Notes under the pieces: generated by a model
Databases searched by the model: none
Seen by the model: only the letters and a program-made list of their open reading frames with translations
What the model was told of the DNA's origin: nothing
Shown: positions 32,969 to 45,295 of the stretch, piece after piece
How positions within the stretch are numbered: the stretch's first letter is position 1
Layout: every line of letters starts with the position of its first letter
Translations under genes and position numbers: made by a program
Origin: an uncultured Oscillospiraceae bacterium
GTDB taxonomy: Bacteria; Bacillota; Clostridia; Oscillospirales; Oscillospiraceae
Direction of reading: 5' to 3'
NCBI GenBank assembly: GCA_948616425.1
Contig: CAPGBJ010000029.1
Span: 1-52,746 of the forward strand
Length of the DNA: 52,746 bases

Positions 32969-33002
32969 AAGAGCAGGAAGTAATTTCAGACTTCCTGCTC
33001 TT
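32969..33002. terminator. Bidirectional hairpin between spoVT and the DUF2971 gene
   Basis: A perfect 13-bp stem (32969-32981 with 32990-33002) with an 8-base loop between convergent genes, ending in AAG/CTT. The T stretch is short in both directions. Confidence 0.65.
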
Positions 33003-33058
33003 AATTCTCTGTCGCTGGCGGAACTGTTCTGTTATTTCAAATGGAGGGCAGGGGGGAG

Positions 33059-33895
33059 CTATGTGGAAAGTCTGCGGAGAGGACAGTCTGACAGAGAGAC
33101 CCGGTCCACAAGGGAGCACAGGCCATGATCCCGCAGGTAGTCCTGAAAGATTGCCATAGACTGGGTAGACTCCGGCCCAATCGTGATTTCAGCGATCAAA
33201 TCCTCTAATTTGATGCCAGCTTTTTCACACATGGACATCAAATCCAGCGGATAATACTTTTTGATACGCTCTTTTGTCACGTGATAACATGGACGTACAT
33301 CGAAGTCCCCCGTTTCAAAGGGGGACACCACCAATCGCATTTCGTATTCAGAGGAAAAAGAAGGGTGCTTGAAAGAGACCGAACAGGCCCAGGCGTCGCG
33401 CATTGCCGTTTTCACCGCAGGATTTTCACTGGAGAGGGGGACGCCGTCTCTGACCAGCTGACAGAACACATCTACCATGGGATGCCCGGCCATGTCGTCC
33501 CGGTAGAAGACCGTCTGGAGTGAGAGGGCGCCCTTTGCCATTCTTTGGAGGTATTCCCGCCGAAAAGCGATACAAATACCCCGGCCCCGATTGCCATAAC
33601 GCTCCCACTGGGCTGCGTCATCCCGGTGGAAGGAGAAACAGGCGGCGAAGGCGGAGTATTCTTTTTTGACCTCGTCATGAAACAACGCCTGCAGCGTCTG
33701 TGCTTGGCTGAGATATCCATCCTGCTGTAGCCGGTCGGTCACTGCGCTGCAAAGGTGGTTCATAAAGTGGCGCATTTCCGCGGAGTCGTTCATGCGCAGG
33801 ACGTTGTTAACGCGAAGCTGTGCGCAGCGCAGGATTCCGTCCACCGCTTGAAAATCGGTGTAGTGGTAGAGAATATTTCCGTTGTTTCGATACAT
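33059..33895 (-). CDS. DUF2971 family protein
   Basis: A 278-residue protein of the DUF2971 family, recognised from the N-terminal ILYHYTDFQAVDGILRCAQL and VLRMNDSAEMRHF and the middle CFSFHRDDAAQWERYGNRGR and GICIAF. The family has an ADP-ribosyltransferase-like look and is often found near phage or defence genes; no activity is proven. The start is set at ATG 33893-33895 with GGGGGGAG before it; an in-frame ATG at 33949 would begin at the predicted transcription start and is rejected. It is a single gene with its own promoter, between spoVT and rpoC. Confidence 0.82.
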   Translation of the reverse strand: MYRNNGNILYHYTDFQAVDGILRCAQLRVNNVLRMNDSAEMRHFMNHLCSAVTDRLQQDGYLSQAQTLQALFHDEVKKEYSAFAACFSFHRDDAAQWERYGNRGRGICIAFRREYLQRMAKGALSLQTVFYRDDMAGHPMVDVFCQLVRDGVPLSSENPAVKTAMRDAWACSVSFKHPSFSSEYEMRLVVSPFETGDFDVRPCYHVTKERIKKYYPLDLMSMCEKAGIKLEDLIAEITIGPESTQSMAIFQDYLRDHGLCSLVDRVSLSDCPLRRLST

Positions 33896-33954
33896 GTTGC
33901 TCCCCCCAGTTTGATACTGCCCATCCCAAATGTAATAATAGATTTTCATATCCT

Positions 33955-33984
33955 ATTATAGCACGACCCACGGACAAGAAGCAA
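33955..33984 (-). promoter_or_regulatory. Promoter of the DUF2971 gene
   Basis: Minus strand TTGCTT (complement of 33979-33984), 18-base spacer, TATAAT (complement of 33955-33960) with an extended TGC. Confidence 0.65.
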
Positions 33985-34015
33985 CACGGCACATTTGCTT
34001 TCATGACCGGCACAT

Positions 34016-34055
34016 AAAACAGGCTGGCGCAGCTTCGTGCCGCGCCAGCCTGTTT
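34016..34055 (-). terminator. Rho-independent terminator of rpoBC
   Basis: On the minus strand, a perfect 14-bp stem (34042-34055 with 34017-34030), 11-base loop, then TTTT (complement of 34016-34019). It lies about 40 bp after the rpoC stop. Confidence 0.85.
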
Positions 34056-34097
34056 GCAGATGATGGGGTGGGCACTGTTGTGCCCAAGTTGGAAGAA

Positions 34098-37793
<3,696 letters not shown>

Positions 37794-37813
37794 GTCTTGA
37801 TCTCCTCCTGACT

Positions 37814-40800
37814 TCAGTTATAGTCATCCTCGGCGAACAGGGCCTCTTCGGGTTCCTCATCCGCCGATTCCACAGATAGGTCATCGTCGTCGCTGTCGCC
37901 CTTGAAGGTGAAGCCGCCAGCAGAGGCAAACTCGTTGTCCGCCTGGTAGCCGAAGTCGTCTTCCCGGTCGTAGTAGTCGTCCCGAACGGGCTGATAATTG
38001 TCTTCATCCTCGTCCTTCAGCTCAATCTCGTTGCCCTCCTTGTCCAGAACTTTCATGTCCAGACACAGAGACTGCAATTCCTTAATCAGCACCTTAAAGG
38101 ACTCGGGAACGCCGGGCTTAGGCACATTCAGACCCTTCACAATGGCCTCGTAGGTCTTGACTCGGCCGGTCACATCGTCAGATTTCACCGTCAAAATTTC
38201 CTGAAGGGTGTAGGCTGCGCCATAAGCCTCCAGGGCCCAGACCTCCATCTCGCCAAAACGCTGACCGCCGAACTGGGCTTTGCCGCCCAGCGGCTGCTGG
38301 GTGACCAGAGAGTAGGGACCAGTGGCGCGGGCGTGGATTTTGTCGTCCACCAGGTGGTGGAGTTTTAAGAAGTAGACATAGCCCACCGTAACCGGGTTGT
38401 CAAAACGGCGGCCGGTGCGGCCGTCATACAGCCAGTTTTTACCGTCAAAGATACGCAACCGACCTTCACTCTGCCACTGGGCTACCTGCCTGTCGTCAGA
38501 CATCTCCTGGGGTGTTAGCGGGCGGATGTCGTCCACAAACCAGGGTTTTCCATCAAAATAGCGCACTTGGCCCTGGCGCAGCATGTGGGAGACAGTCTCC
38601 TCTCCCTTCTGTGTGAAGAGGGCGGCTTCCTCCTCCGGGGACAGGGGGCGGCGCTCTGTCTCCTCCTGAGTGAGATAGAGGGGTTTGCCGATCAGGGGCT
38701 CGTCTACACCCACCTCCCGGGCCAATCCAGCCAATTTGAGGCAGTCCTGAATGGACTCCTCTGTGGCGCCGTTGAAGATAGGGGTGGCCACCTTCCAGCC
38801 CAGAGTGCGGGCGGCGTAGCCCAGATGGACTTCCAGAACCTGACCGATATTCATACGGGAGGGCACGCCCAAGGGGTTGAGCACGATATCCAGAGGGGTG
38901 CCGTCTGGCAGGAAGGGCATATCCTCCTGGGGCAGGATGCGGGACACCACGCCCTTGTTGCCGTGGCGGCCGGCCATCTTGTCGCCCACCGAGATCTTCC
39001 GCTTTTGGGCGATGTAGACCCGGACCACCTGGTTGACGCCGGGGCCCAGTTCGTCGCCCCCCTCCCGGGTAAAGACCTTCACATCGACCACAATACCGGC
39101 CTCGCCGTGGGGGACCTTCAGGGAGGTGTCTCGGACCTCGCGGGCCTTCTCGCCGAAGATGGCCCGGAGCAGCTTCTCCTCCGCGGTGGCCTCGGCTTCG
39201 CCCTTGGGGGTGACCTTGCCCACCAGATAGTCGCCGGCGCGGATCTCGGCGCCCACCCGGATGATGCCGTGTTCGTCCAGATCCTTCAGGGCGTCTTCGC
39301 CCACATTGGGGATATCCCGGGTGATCGTCTCGGGGCCCAACTTGGTGTCCCGGGCCTCGGTCTCATACTCCTCGATGTGGATGGAGGTAAACACGTCGTC
39401 TCGAACAATGCGTTCGTTAAGAAGAATGGCATCCTCGTAGTTATAGCCTTCCCAGGTCATAAAGCCCATGAGGATATTTCGGCCCAGAGCGATCTCCCCG
39501 TGGTCGGTGGAGGGGCCGTCAGCCAGCACATCGTGGGTGTCCACGCGTTGGTGAGCCTCCACAATGGGGCGCTGATTGATACAGGTGGTGTGGTTGGAGC
39601 GCAGATATTTGGTTAGCTTGTACTCCTTGGTCTGGCCGTTGTCGTAGGCCACAGTGATCCGCCGGGCGTCCATTTTGGTGACGGTGCCCGGCCCCTCGGC
39701 CAGAATAGCCACCTCAGAGTCCATACAGTTCTTGTGCTCCTGGCCGGTGGCCACCACGGGGGCCTCAGGGCGAAGCAGGGGCACGGCCTGGCGCTGCATG
39801 TTGGCGCCCATTAGGGCGCGGTTGGCGTCGTCGTTCTGGAGGAAGGGAATCATAGCGGTTGCCACGGATACCATCATCTTGGGGGACACATCCACGTAGT
39901 CTACCTGATGCTTATCCACAGAGACGATCTCGTTGCGTTTGCGGCAAGGGACGCGTTCATGGAGGAAATGGCCCTCCTTGTCCACCGGTTCGGTGGCCTG
40001 AGCGATGATATACTCGTCCTCTTCGTCGGCGGTCATGTGGCGGATTTGATCGGTGAGCATACCGGTCTGCTTGTCTACCTTGCGGTAGGGGGCCTCAATA
40101 AAGCCATATTTGTTGATGCGGGCGTAGGAGGCCAGGTAGGAGATCAGTCCGATGTTGGGACCTTCGGGCGTCTCGATGGGACACAGACGGCCGTAGTGGG
40201 AGTAGTGGACATCGCGCACATCGAAGGAGGCCCGGTCACGGCTCAGACCGCCAGGGCCCAGGGCAGACAGACGGCGCTTGTGGGTCAACTCGGCCAGGGG
40301 GTTGGTCTGATCCATGAATTGGGACAGAGGGGAGGAGCCAAAGAATTCTTTGATGGCTGCGGTGACGGGCCGGATGTTGATCAGGGACTGGGGGGTGACC
40401 ACATCCAGGTCCTGGGTGGTCATCCGCTCCCGGATGACCCGTTCCATACGGCTGAAGCCGATGCGGAACTGGTTTTGAATCAGTTCGCCCACGCAGCGCA
40501 GACGGCGGTTGCCCAGGTGATCGATGTCGTCCTTGGTGCCCACATTGTGGGCCAGACAGTTGAGGTAATTAATGGAGGCCATGATGTCCTCCACTGTAAT
40601 ATGGTTGGGGATTAGCTCCTCTTTGGAGCGGCGGACGGCGTCTTTTAGTTCGTCCCCCTGATACTGGTCCAACAGGGTGCACAGCACGGGGAAGGAGACC
40701 ATCTCGTCCACACCCACTTCATCGGGGGCAAAATCTACAAAGTCTTCCAGACGGACCATGTTGTTGGAAAAGACTTTGACCAGCCTGCCGTCCACGTCCA

Positions 40801-41782
40801 ACACGGCCTCGTTCACGCCCTTGCGGTCCAACTCCTGAGCCTGCTCCCGGGTGAGGAACTGGCCCGCTTCGGCCAGAATCTCGCCGGTGCGGGGATCGGC
40901 CACGGGCTGAGCCAGCTTTTGACCGGACAGCCGGGTCCACAGAGCCATCTTCTTGTTGAACTTGTAGCGGCCTACGGTAGACAGGTCGTAGCGCCGGTGG
41001 TCGAAGAAGGTGGCGTTGATAAGAGTTTCGGCGGAGTCCAACGTAGGGGGCTCGCCGGGGCGCAGCTTGCGGTAGATTTCCAGCATGGCCTCCTCATAGG
41101 TCTTACAGGCGTCCTTCTCCAGGGTGGCCAAGATGCGCTCGTCCTCGCCGAACAGCTCGATAATTTCCGCGTCGGTCCGGGGCCCTAGAGCCCGGATCAG
41201 GCAGGTGACAGGCAGCTTGCGGTTTTTGTCAATTCGGACATAAAAAATGTCTGACAGGTCGGTCTCGTATTCCAGCCAGGCGCCCCGGCCGGGGATAACG
41301 GTGGTAGTGAAGGTGAGGTTGTCAGCCTTGTCCGCAGTCCGCGTATAATACATGCCGGGGGAGCGGACGATTTGGGACACAATGACCCGTTCGGCGCCGT
41401 TGATGACGAAGGTGCCCGAGTTGGTCATGATCGGGAAATCCCCCATGAAGATCTCCTGCGTGCTGATTTGATTGTTGTGGATGTTGCGCAGCTGGACTTT
41501 CACCTTGATGGGGGCGGCATAGGTGGCATCACGGGCCTTGCACTCCTCCACGTCGTACTTGGGCTGCTCATCCATGGAGAAGTCCACAAAGGACAGCTCC
41601 AGATTGCCGCCGTAGTCTACAATGGAGCCCACGTCCCGGAACACCTCTCTCAGTCCCACGTCCAAGAACCATTGGTAGGAGGTCTTTTGTACCTCCAACA
41701 AATTGGGCATTTCTAAGATTTCCTCGTACTGAGCAAAGCTCTTTCGATGGGTTTTGCCGTACATTACGTCCTTGACGACCAT
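37814..41782 (-). CDS. rpoB: DNA-directed RNA polymerase beta subunit
   Basis: The 1322-residue beta subunit of RNA polymerase. The rifampicin region reads FGSSPLSQFMDQTNPLAELT and HKRRLSALGPGGL, i.e. the usual sensitive-type residues. Other core motifs: GRLCPIETPEGPNIGL, GYNYEDAILLNER, GDKMAGRHGNKGVVS and the C-terminal GGKAQFGGQRFGEMEVWAL. The start used is ATG 41780-41782 (MVVKDVMYGK), though the ATG six codons later has a better AAGGA site. The long acidic C-terminus continues about 80 residues beyond the core. Unlike the usual arrangement, rplJ-rplL do not lie directly upstream; the gene has its own promoter and a leader of about 240 bases. Confidence 0.98.
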   Translation of the reverse strand: MVVKDVMYGKTHRKSFAQYEEILEMPNLLEVQKTSYQWFLDVGLREVFRDVGSIVDYGGNLELSFVDFSMDEQPKYDVEECKARDATYAAPIKVKVQLRNIHNNQISTQEIFMGDFPIMTNSGTFVINGAERVIVSQIVRSPGMYYTRTADKADNLTFTTTVIPGRGAWLEYETDLSDIFYVRIDKNRKLPVTCLIRALGPRTDAEIIELFGEDERILATLEKDACKTYEEAMLEIYRKLRPGEPPTLDSAETLINATFFDHRRYDLSTVGRYKFNKKMALWTRLSGQKLAQPVADPRTGEILAEAGQFLTREQAQELDRKGVNEAVLDVDGRLVKVFSNNMVRLEDFVDFAPDEVGVDEMVSFPVLCTLLDQYQGDELKDAVRRSKEELIPNHITVEDIMASINYLNCLAHNVGTKDDIDHLGNRRLRCVGELIQNQFRIGFSRMERVIRERMTTQDLDVVTPQSLINIRPVTAAIKEFFGSSPLSQFMDQTNPLAELTHKRRLSALGPGGLSRDRASFDVRDVHYSHYGRLCPIETPEGPNIGLISYLASYARINKYGFIEAPYRKVDKQTGMLTDQIRHMTADEEDEYIIAQATEPVDKEGHFLHERVPCRKRNEIVSVDKHQVDYVDVSPKMMVSVATAMIPFLQNDDANRALMGANMQRQAVPLLRPEAPVVATGQEHKNCMDSEVAILAEGPGTVTKMDARRITVAYDNGQTKEYKLTKYLRSNHTTCINQRPIVEAHQRVDTHDVLADGPSTDHGEIALGRNILMGFMTWEGYNYEDAILLNERIVRDDVFTSIHIEEYETEARDTKLGPETITRDIPNVGEDALKDLDEHGIIRVGAEIRAGDYLVGKVTPKGEAEATAEEKLLRAIFGEKAREVRDTSLKVPHGEAGIVVDVKVFTREGGDELGPGVNQVVRVYIAQKRKISVGDKMAGRHGNKGVVSRILPQEDMPFLPDGTPLDIVLNPLGVPSRMNIGQVLEVHLGYAARTLGWKVATPIFNGATEESIQDCLKLAGLAREVGVDEPLIGKPLYLTQEETERRPLSPEEEAALFTQKGEETVSHMLRQGQVRYFDGKPWFVDDIRPLTPQEMSDDRQVAQWQSEGRLRIFDGKNWLYDGRTGRRFDNPVTVGYVYFLKLHHLVDDKIHARATGPYSLVTQQPLGGKAQFGGQRFGEMEVWALEAYGAAYTLQEILTVKSDDVTGRVKTYEAIVKGLNVPKPGVPESFKVLIKELQSLCLDMKVLDKEGNEIELKDEDEDNYQPVRDDYYDREDDFGYQADNEFASAGGFTFKGDSDDDDLSVESADEEPEEALFAEDDYN

Positions 41783-41944
41783 GCTAAAAAATCAACTCGC
41801 TTTCTTCAGAATTCACGGTTGGTATTCACTTTTCTTGCCGGATTTTTGGGGAAATGAGGGGTTTTGCCGTCAGTCTGCACAATTTGAATGGGGTGAGAGG
41901 TCGCTGTGCACACGGGTGCGTGGTTAAATATCCTGCGATTGCTC

Positions 41945-41973
41945 TTGTCATTCTGTCTGGGGTATGGTAAACT
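41945..41973 (+). promoter_or_regulatory. Promoter facing away from rpoB
   Basis: TTGTCA (41945-41950), 17-base spacer, TAAACT (41968-41973) with extended TGG. The 14 bases GGTATGGTAAACTG around the -10 are repeated exactly in the degV promoter (43649-43662), which supports it being functional. No protein gene starts close behind it. Confidence 0.55.
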
Positions 41974-42030
41974 GACCATGTGATATTTGGGAAAGTGCCC
42001 TGATTTGTACAGGAGACACAAAATCATTTT

Positions 42031-42059
42031 ATTTTACCATAAGCAGGATGGATTGTCAA
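42031..42059 (-). promoter_or_regulatory. Strong promoter of rpoBC
   Basis: Minus strand perfect TTGACA (complement of 42054-42059), 17-base spacer, TAAAAT (complement of 42031-42036). It gives an rpoB leader of about 240 bases. It overlaps the terminator hairpin of the opposite-strand RNA candidate. Confidence 0.8.
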
Positions 42060-42077
42060 GACCCATCCTGTTTTTTT
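42044..42077 (+). terminator. Rho-independent terminator upstream of the 42210 gene
   Basis: An 8-bp stem (42044-42051 with 42063-42070), 11-base loop, then seven T. On the plus strand there is no protein gene before it, so it ends the candidate RNA at 41980. Confidence 0.8.
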
Positions 42078-42136
42078 ATGTCTATTTTGCCCAAATATTA
42101 CCAGGAAAATTCCAAAAGAAAATTTGCGGAAAAGAT

Positions 42137-42165
42137 TTGACAAGAGGTAACAAATGTGTTACAAT
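42137..42165 (+). promoter_or_regulatory. Strong promoter of the 96-residue protein gene
   Basis: Perfect TTGACA (42137-42142), 17-base spacer, TACAAT (42160-42165), about 45 bp before the start codon. Confidence 0.8.
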
Positions 42166-42209
42166 TCGGTTACAACTTCAGAGAACACAATCGCTTGAGG
42201 AGGCACACT

Positions 42210-42500
42210 ATGGCAAATGAGAATCTGCCTCTTTCCTATAAGGGTCACCCCCTGCGTCGGAAAGAAAATCTGATTTATTACGGGACCATGGCGGAGAAGT
42301 ACATTATTATGCTTCAGGTCCTATCCACCAAAGATCTAGGCGGTCTGCCGGTGGCAGACAAGGTTTCCGTTCAGCTTCAGCTGACCGATCCGGATTTGAA
42401 GAGCCGGGATCGGGTTGTGAAGAAGAGCGAAAAGGACAGCCTGTACGCCGCTATGGATGTGGCCGCTGTCTGGCTGGAGCGAGCCCTGAGCGGCAAGTGA
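42210..42500 (+). CDS. Small cytoplasmic protein of unknown function
   Basis: A 96-residue protein starting at ATG 42210 with GAGGAGG upstream. It has no signal peptide, membrane segment or Cys/His cluster. The sequence (LSYKGHPLRRKENLIYYGTM, then a beta-rich middle and an amphipathic C-terminal helix AAMDVAAVWLERAL) suggests a small alpha/beta fold. The strong promoter and good ribosome site argue for high expression. I do not recognise the family. Confidence 0.75.
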   Translation: MANENLPLSYKGHPLRRKENLIYYGTMAEKYIIMLQVLSTKDLGGLPVADKVSVQLQLTDPDLKSRDRVVKKSEKDSLYAAMDVAAVWLERALSGK

Positions 42501-42594
42501 GTGCCGCTGTTTGCTGGAACAGATTGTAAAAGAATCAAACTCTACCAAGAGATAAGCCGCCTGTTCATAGACAGAAATTAAGGAGGACGCTATT

Positions 42595-43551
42595 ATGCAC
42601 CTGAATCGTATTGCGACCCGTCTGACTGCCGCCGCTCTGCTGGTTAGCGCAATGTTGACCCCGACATTTGCCCTGACCGGAACCGTTGATACACAAAACA
42701 GTGTTCTTCGGATGCGCGCGGAGGCGAACACCGAGAGTTCCGTTTTGAAGAAGCTGGCCAGCGGCACCCAAGTTGAGGTTTTGGAGACCTTGGAGAGCGG
42801 CTGGTACCAGATATCTTACAGCGGTGTCACCGGATATGTGTCCGGCGATTACCTGAAGCTGAATCCGGAGGATGGTGCTCCGGCAGCGGAGCGGACGGTC
42901 GCCAACGAGCAGGAAGTGGTTCCTCTGGCTGAGGCTCCGGCTGAGCCTGCCGCCCAGGCTGGAACAGAGACGGAACCTGTCTATGTGCGGGTGGTCTCCG
43001 GTCCTTTGAATATTCGTACCGGTCCCGGCACCGACTACGACAAGGCGGGCAAGCTGTATACCGGCAGGATTGTGGAGACGCTGGACCTTCAAGATGGCTG
43101 GTATAAGATTGAGTCGGGCTATATCAATGCCGATTATGTCGCTCAGGCCGACCCTGCCGAGGTGACAGAGTCCAGCAAGGGTCAGGAGATTGTGGACTAT
43201 GCGCTTCAGTATGTGGGTTACCCCTACGTATATGGCGGCAGTACCCCCAAAGGGTTTGACTGCTCCGGCTTTACCAGCTATGTGTACAAGCATTTTGGTT
43301 ACAGTCTGAACCGCTCCGCCTCTGGGCAGCTGGACAATGGCGTTTCTGTTTCCATGAGTCAGTTGCAGCCCGGTGATCTGGTTATTTTCAAAAAGGCGGG
43401 TACCGGCAGCAAGCGGGCCTCCCATGTGGGACTGTACATTGGCAACAACCAGTTTGTCCACGCCTCTACCTCTAAAGTTGGTGTGATCATCAGCAGTTTA
43501 AGTTCTTCCTATTACACTACCGGCTTTGTGGGCGGCCGCCGTATTATCTGA
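42595..43551 (+). CDS. Secreted SH3-NlpC/P60 peptidoglycan endopeptidase
   Basis: A 318-residue exported cell-wall hydrolase. Signal peptide at residues 1-26 (cleavage near TFA-LTG), SH3b domain 1 (about 28-90), an Ala/Glu/Pro linker, SH3b domain 2 (about 129-183), then an NlpC/P60 domain (about 195-318). The catalytic residues are visible: Cys223 in GFDCSGF, His277 in ASHVGLYIG and His289 in FVHAST. Such enzymes cut the D-glutamyl-diaminopimelate bond of muropeptides during growth or division. The ATG at 42595 has AAGGAGG. A terminator follows. Confidence 0.95.
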   Translation: MHLNRIATRLTAAALLVSAMLTPTFALTGTVDTQNSVLRMRAEANTESSVLKKLASGTQVEVLETLESGWYQISYSGVTGYVSGDYLKLNPEDGAPAAERTVANEQEVVPLAEAPAEPAAQAGTETEPVYVRVVSGPLNIRTGPGTDYDKAGKLYTGRIVETLDLQDGWYKIESGYINADYVAQADPAEVTESSKGQEIVDYALQYVGYPYVYGGSTPKGFDCSGFTSYVYKHFGYSLNRSASGQLDNGVSVSMSQLQPGDLVIFKKAGTGSKRASHVGLYIGNNQFVHASTSKVGVIISSLSSSYYTTGFVGGRRII

Positions 43552-43565
43552 TGACATAAAATGTG

Positions 43566-43598
43566 TTGGGGCGTTCCAATGTGGAGCGCCCCAATTTT
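43566..43598 (+). terminator. Rho-independent terminator
   Basis: A 13-bp stem with one G-U pair (43566-43578 with 43582-43594), loop ATG, then TTTT. It ends the NlpC/P60 gene unit. Confidence 0.85.
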
Positions 43599-43632
43599 AA
43601 TGTCAATTCCACAGATGTTTTCACTTTTTCCC

Positions 43633-43661
43633 TTTACATCTTCGTAAAGGTATGGTAAACT
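43633..43661 (+). promoter_or_regulatory. Promoter of the DegV gene
   Basis: TTTACA (43633-43638), 17-base spacer, TAAACT (43656-43661) with extended TGG. Confidence 0.65.
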
Positions 43662-43707
43662 GGTTGCAGAAATCTAATTTAAAAGACCATGTCTGGAGAT
43701 GGAATAC

Positions 43708-44541
43708 ATGAGTTTTAAAATTGTAGTAGACAGCTGTTGTGACCTGACCCCTTCCATGTTGAAAGATCCAGTCTTTGTGAAAGTGCCTTTGACCATCCAG
43801 TCCAATGGCAGTACCTTTGTAGACGACGAGACCTTTGACCAGGCGGATCTGCTGTGGGCCATGCGCCAGAGTGAAGAGGCGCCCTCCACCGCTTGCCCCT
43901 CGCCCCAGGCATATCTGGACGCCTATCAGGGGGCGGATGATGTGTATGTGGTTACGCTGACAGCTTTGCTCAGCGGTTCCCACAACAGTGCAGAACAGGC
44001 GCGAATTCTGATGGAGGAGGAGCACCCGGAGGTGAACGTCCATGTGTTCAACTCCTGTTCTGCCGCCTCGGGAGAACTTTTGGTGGCTATGGCAATCCAG
44101 CGTTTGGCCAGTGCTGGTATGCCCTTTAAGCGCGTGGTGACAGAGGTGGAACAGTTTATCTACCAGATGCAGACTCTGTTTGTGCTGGAATCGCTGGAGA
44201 ACCTGCGGAAGAATGGCCGCCTGACGAAGCTCCAGGCTGTGATTACTGGTGCGCTGAAGATCAAGCTGCTTATGGCGGCGACGCCGGAAGGGGAGATCTG
44301 CAAGTTGGGGCAGGCCCTCACCATTAAGCAGGCGTTGGCAAAGATGGTGGATAAAATTGCCTCCGATGCGGCGCATGTGGGCCGTACGTTGGCAATTTGT
44401 CACTGTAATTGCCTGGAACGGGCTTTTCAGGTGAAGGCTATGGTGGAGGCAAAGTGTAAATTTGCCCATGTTCTGATTACTGAGGCCGGCGGCATTACCA
44501 GCGTCTACGCCTACGATGGCGGTATTGTGGTGGCTTATTGA
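43708..44541 (+). CDS. DegV family fatty-acid-binding protein
   Basis: A 277-residue protein of the DegV family, seen from the N-terminal FKIVVDSCCDLTPSML, the PSTACPSPQAYLDAY block and the YTLFVLESLENLRKNGRLTK-like segment. DegV proteins bind a fatty acid and, as FakB, present it to the kinase FakA for phospholipid synthesis; several paralogues per genome are common in Clostridia. ATG 43708 is chosen because GGAG lies ten bases before it; ATG 43699 overlaps that site. No fakA is in the window. Confidence 0.9.
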   Translation: MSFKIVVDSCCDLTPSMLKDPVFVKVPLTIQSNGSTFVDDETFDQADLLWAMRQSEEAPSTACPSPQAYLDAYQGADDVYVVTLTALLSGSHNSAEQARILMEEEHPEVNVHVFNSCSAASGELLVAMAIQRLASAGMPFKRVVTEVEQFIYQMQTLFVLESLENLRKNGRLTKLQAVITGALKIKLLMAATPEGEICKLGQALTIKQALAKMVDKIASDAAHVGRTLAICHCNCLERAFQVKAMVEAKCKFAHVLITEAGGITSVYAYDGGIVVAY

Positions 44542-44585
44542 GATCTTAAATTGCAGCTGATAGGCGATGTCTATGCTGTTGAGAA

Positions 44586-44616
44586 GGGGCGCTTATATTG
44601 CCGCTCCACATTTTTT
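44586..44616 (+). terminator. Weak terminator-like hairpin between DegV and HD genes
   Basis: A 6-bp stem with one G-U pair (44586-44591 with 44602-44607), 10-base loop, ACA and six T. It may cause partial termination. Confidence 0.4.
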
Positions 44617-44639
44617 CAGACAGAAAGGATGAGAAAGCG

Positions 44640-45221
44640 ATGTCGATGACCCGAGAGCGGGCCTGGGACCTGCTGACTCAGTACAATAAAGAGCCCTTTC
44701 ACCTGCGCCATGCTATCACGGTGGAGCATGTGATGGGCTGGTATGCCCGGGAGCTGGGCTTTGGGGATCAGGCGGATTTCTGGTCGCTGGTGGGCCTGCT
44801 CCACGACTTGGATTTTGAGATGTGGCCTGAAGAACACTGTGTCAAGAGTCAGGAACTGATGCGCCAGGCCGGCGTGGAGGAGGCGATGGTACGTGCCACT
44901 GCTTGCCATGGCTGGGGGCTGCGGGTGGATATTGTGCCAGAGCATGAGATGGAAAAGGTACTCTACGCCAGCGATGAACTCACCGGCCTGATTGGTGCAG
45001 CGGCGCTTATGCGGCCCTCCAGAAGTGTGGCGGATATGGAGCTAAAGTCCCTGAAGAAAAAATTTAAGGACAAGAAATTTGCCGCTGGCTGCTCCCGTGA
45101 TGTCATTGCCAGAGGGGCCGAACTGCTGGGCTGGGAGCTGGATAAGCTCCTCGATATGACCCTTCGGGCTATGCAGGCGGAGGAGGAGGCCATTGAGGCG
45201 GCAGTAGCTGCGCTGGGGTAA
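44640..45221 (+). CDS. HD-domain (HDIG-type) phosphohydrolase
   Basis: A 193-residue HD-superfamily protein. The metal-site pattern is seen in HLRHAITVEHVMGWYAREL (21-39) and LLHDLDFE (53-60, with His55-Asp56), then ACHGWG and SDELTGLIGAA. This group (often annotated HDIG domain protein) hydrolyses phosphate esters of unknown nature. The start is ATG 44640 behind AAAGGATGAG; an upstream in-frame ATG at 44598 has no ribosome site and lies in the hairpin region. Confidence 0.85.
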   Translation: MSMTRERAWDLLTQYNKEPFHLRHAITVEHVMGWYARELGFGDQADFWSLVGLLHDLDFEMWPEEHCVKSQELMRQAGVEEAMVRATACHGWGLRVDIVPEHEMEKVLYASDELTGLIGAAALMRPSRSVADMELKSLKKKFKDKKFAAGCSRDVIARGAELLGWELDKLLDMTLRAMQAEEEAIEAAVAALG

Positions 45222-45295
45222 CTAGGTATCGTTTCGATATTTGGCACAAAATTGGGATATTGAAATATAGTTCTGGTGCTGTGAGGAGAGGACGT

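Larger units (their letters stand above)
41980..42077 (+). ncRNA. Candidate small RNA antisense to the rpoB leader
   Basis: A region of about 98 bases runs from the promoter at 41945-41973 to a strong terminator at 42044-42077 without any sensible reading frame. Its first ~45 bases are complementary to the first part of the rpoB leader (rpoB transcription is predicted to start near 42024 on the other strand). It resembles no known RNA family to my eye. The alternative is an accidental promoter feeding a terminator that protects the next gene. Confidence 0.4.
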
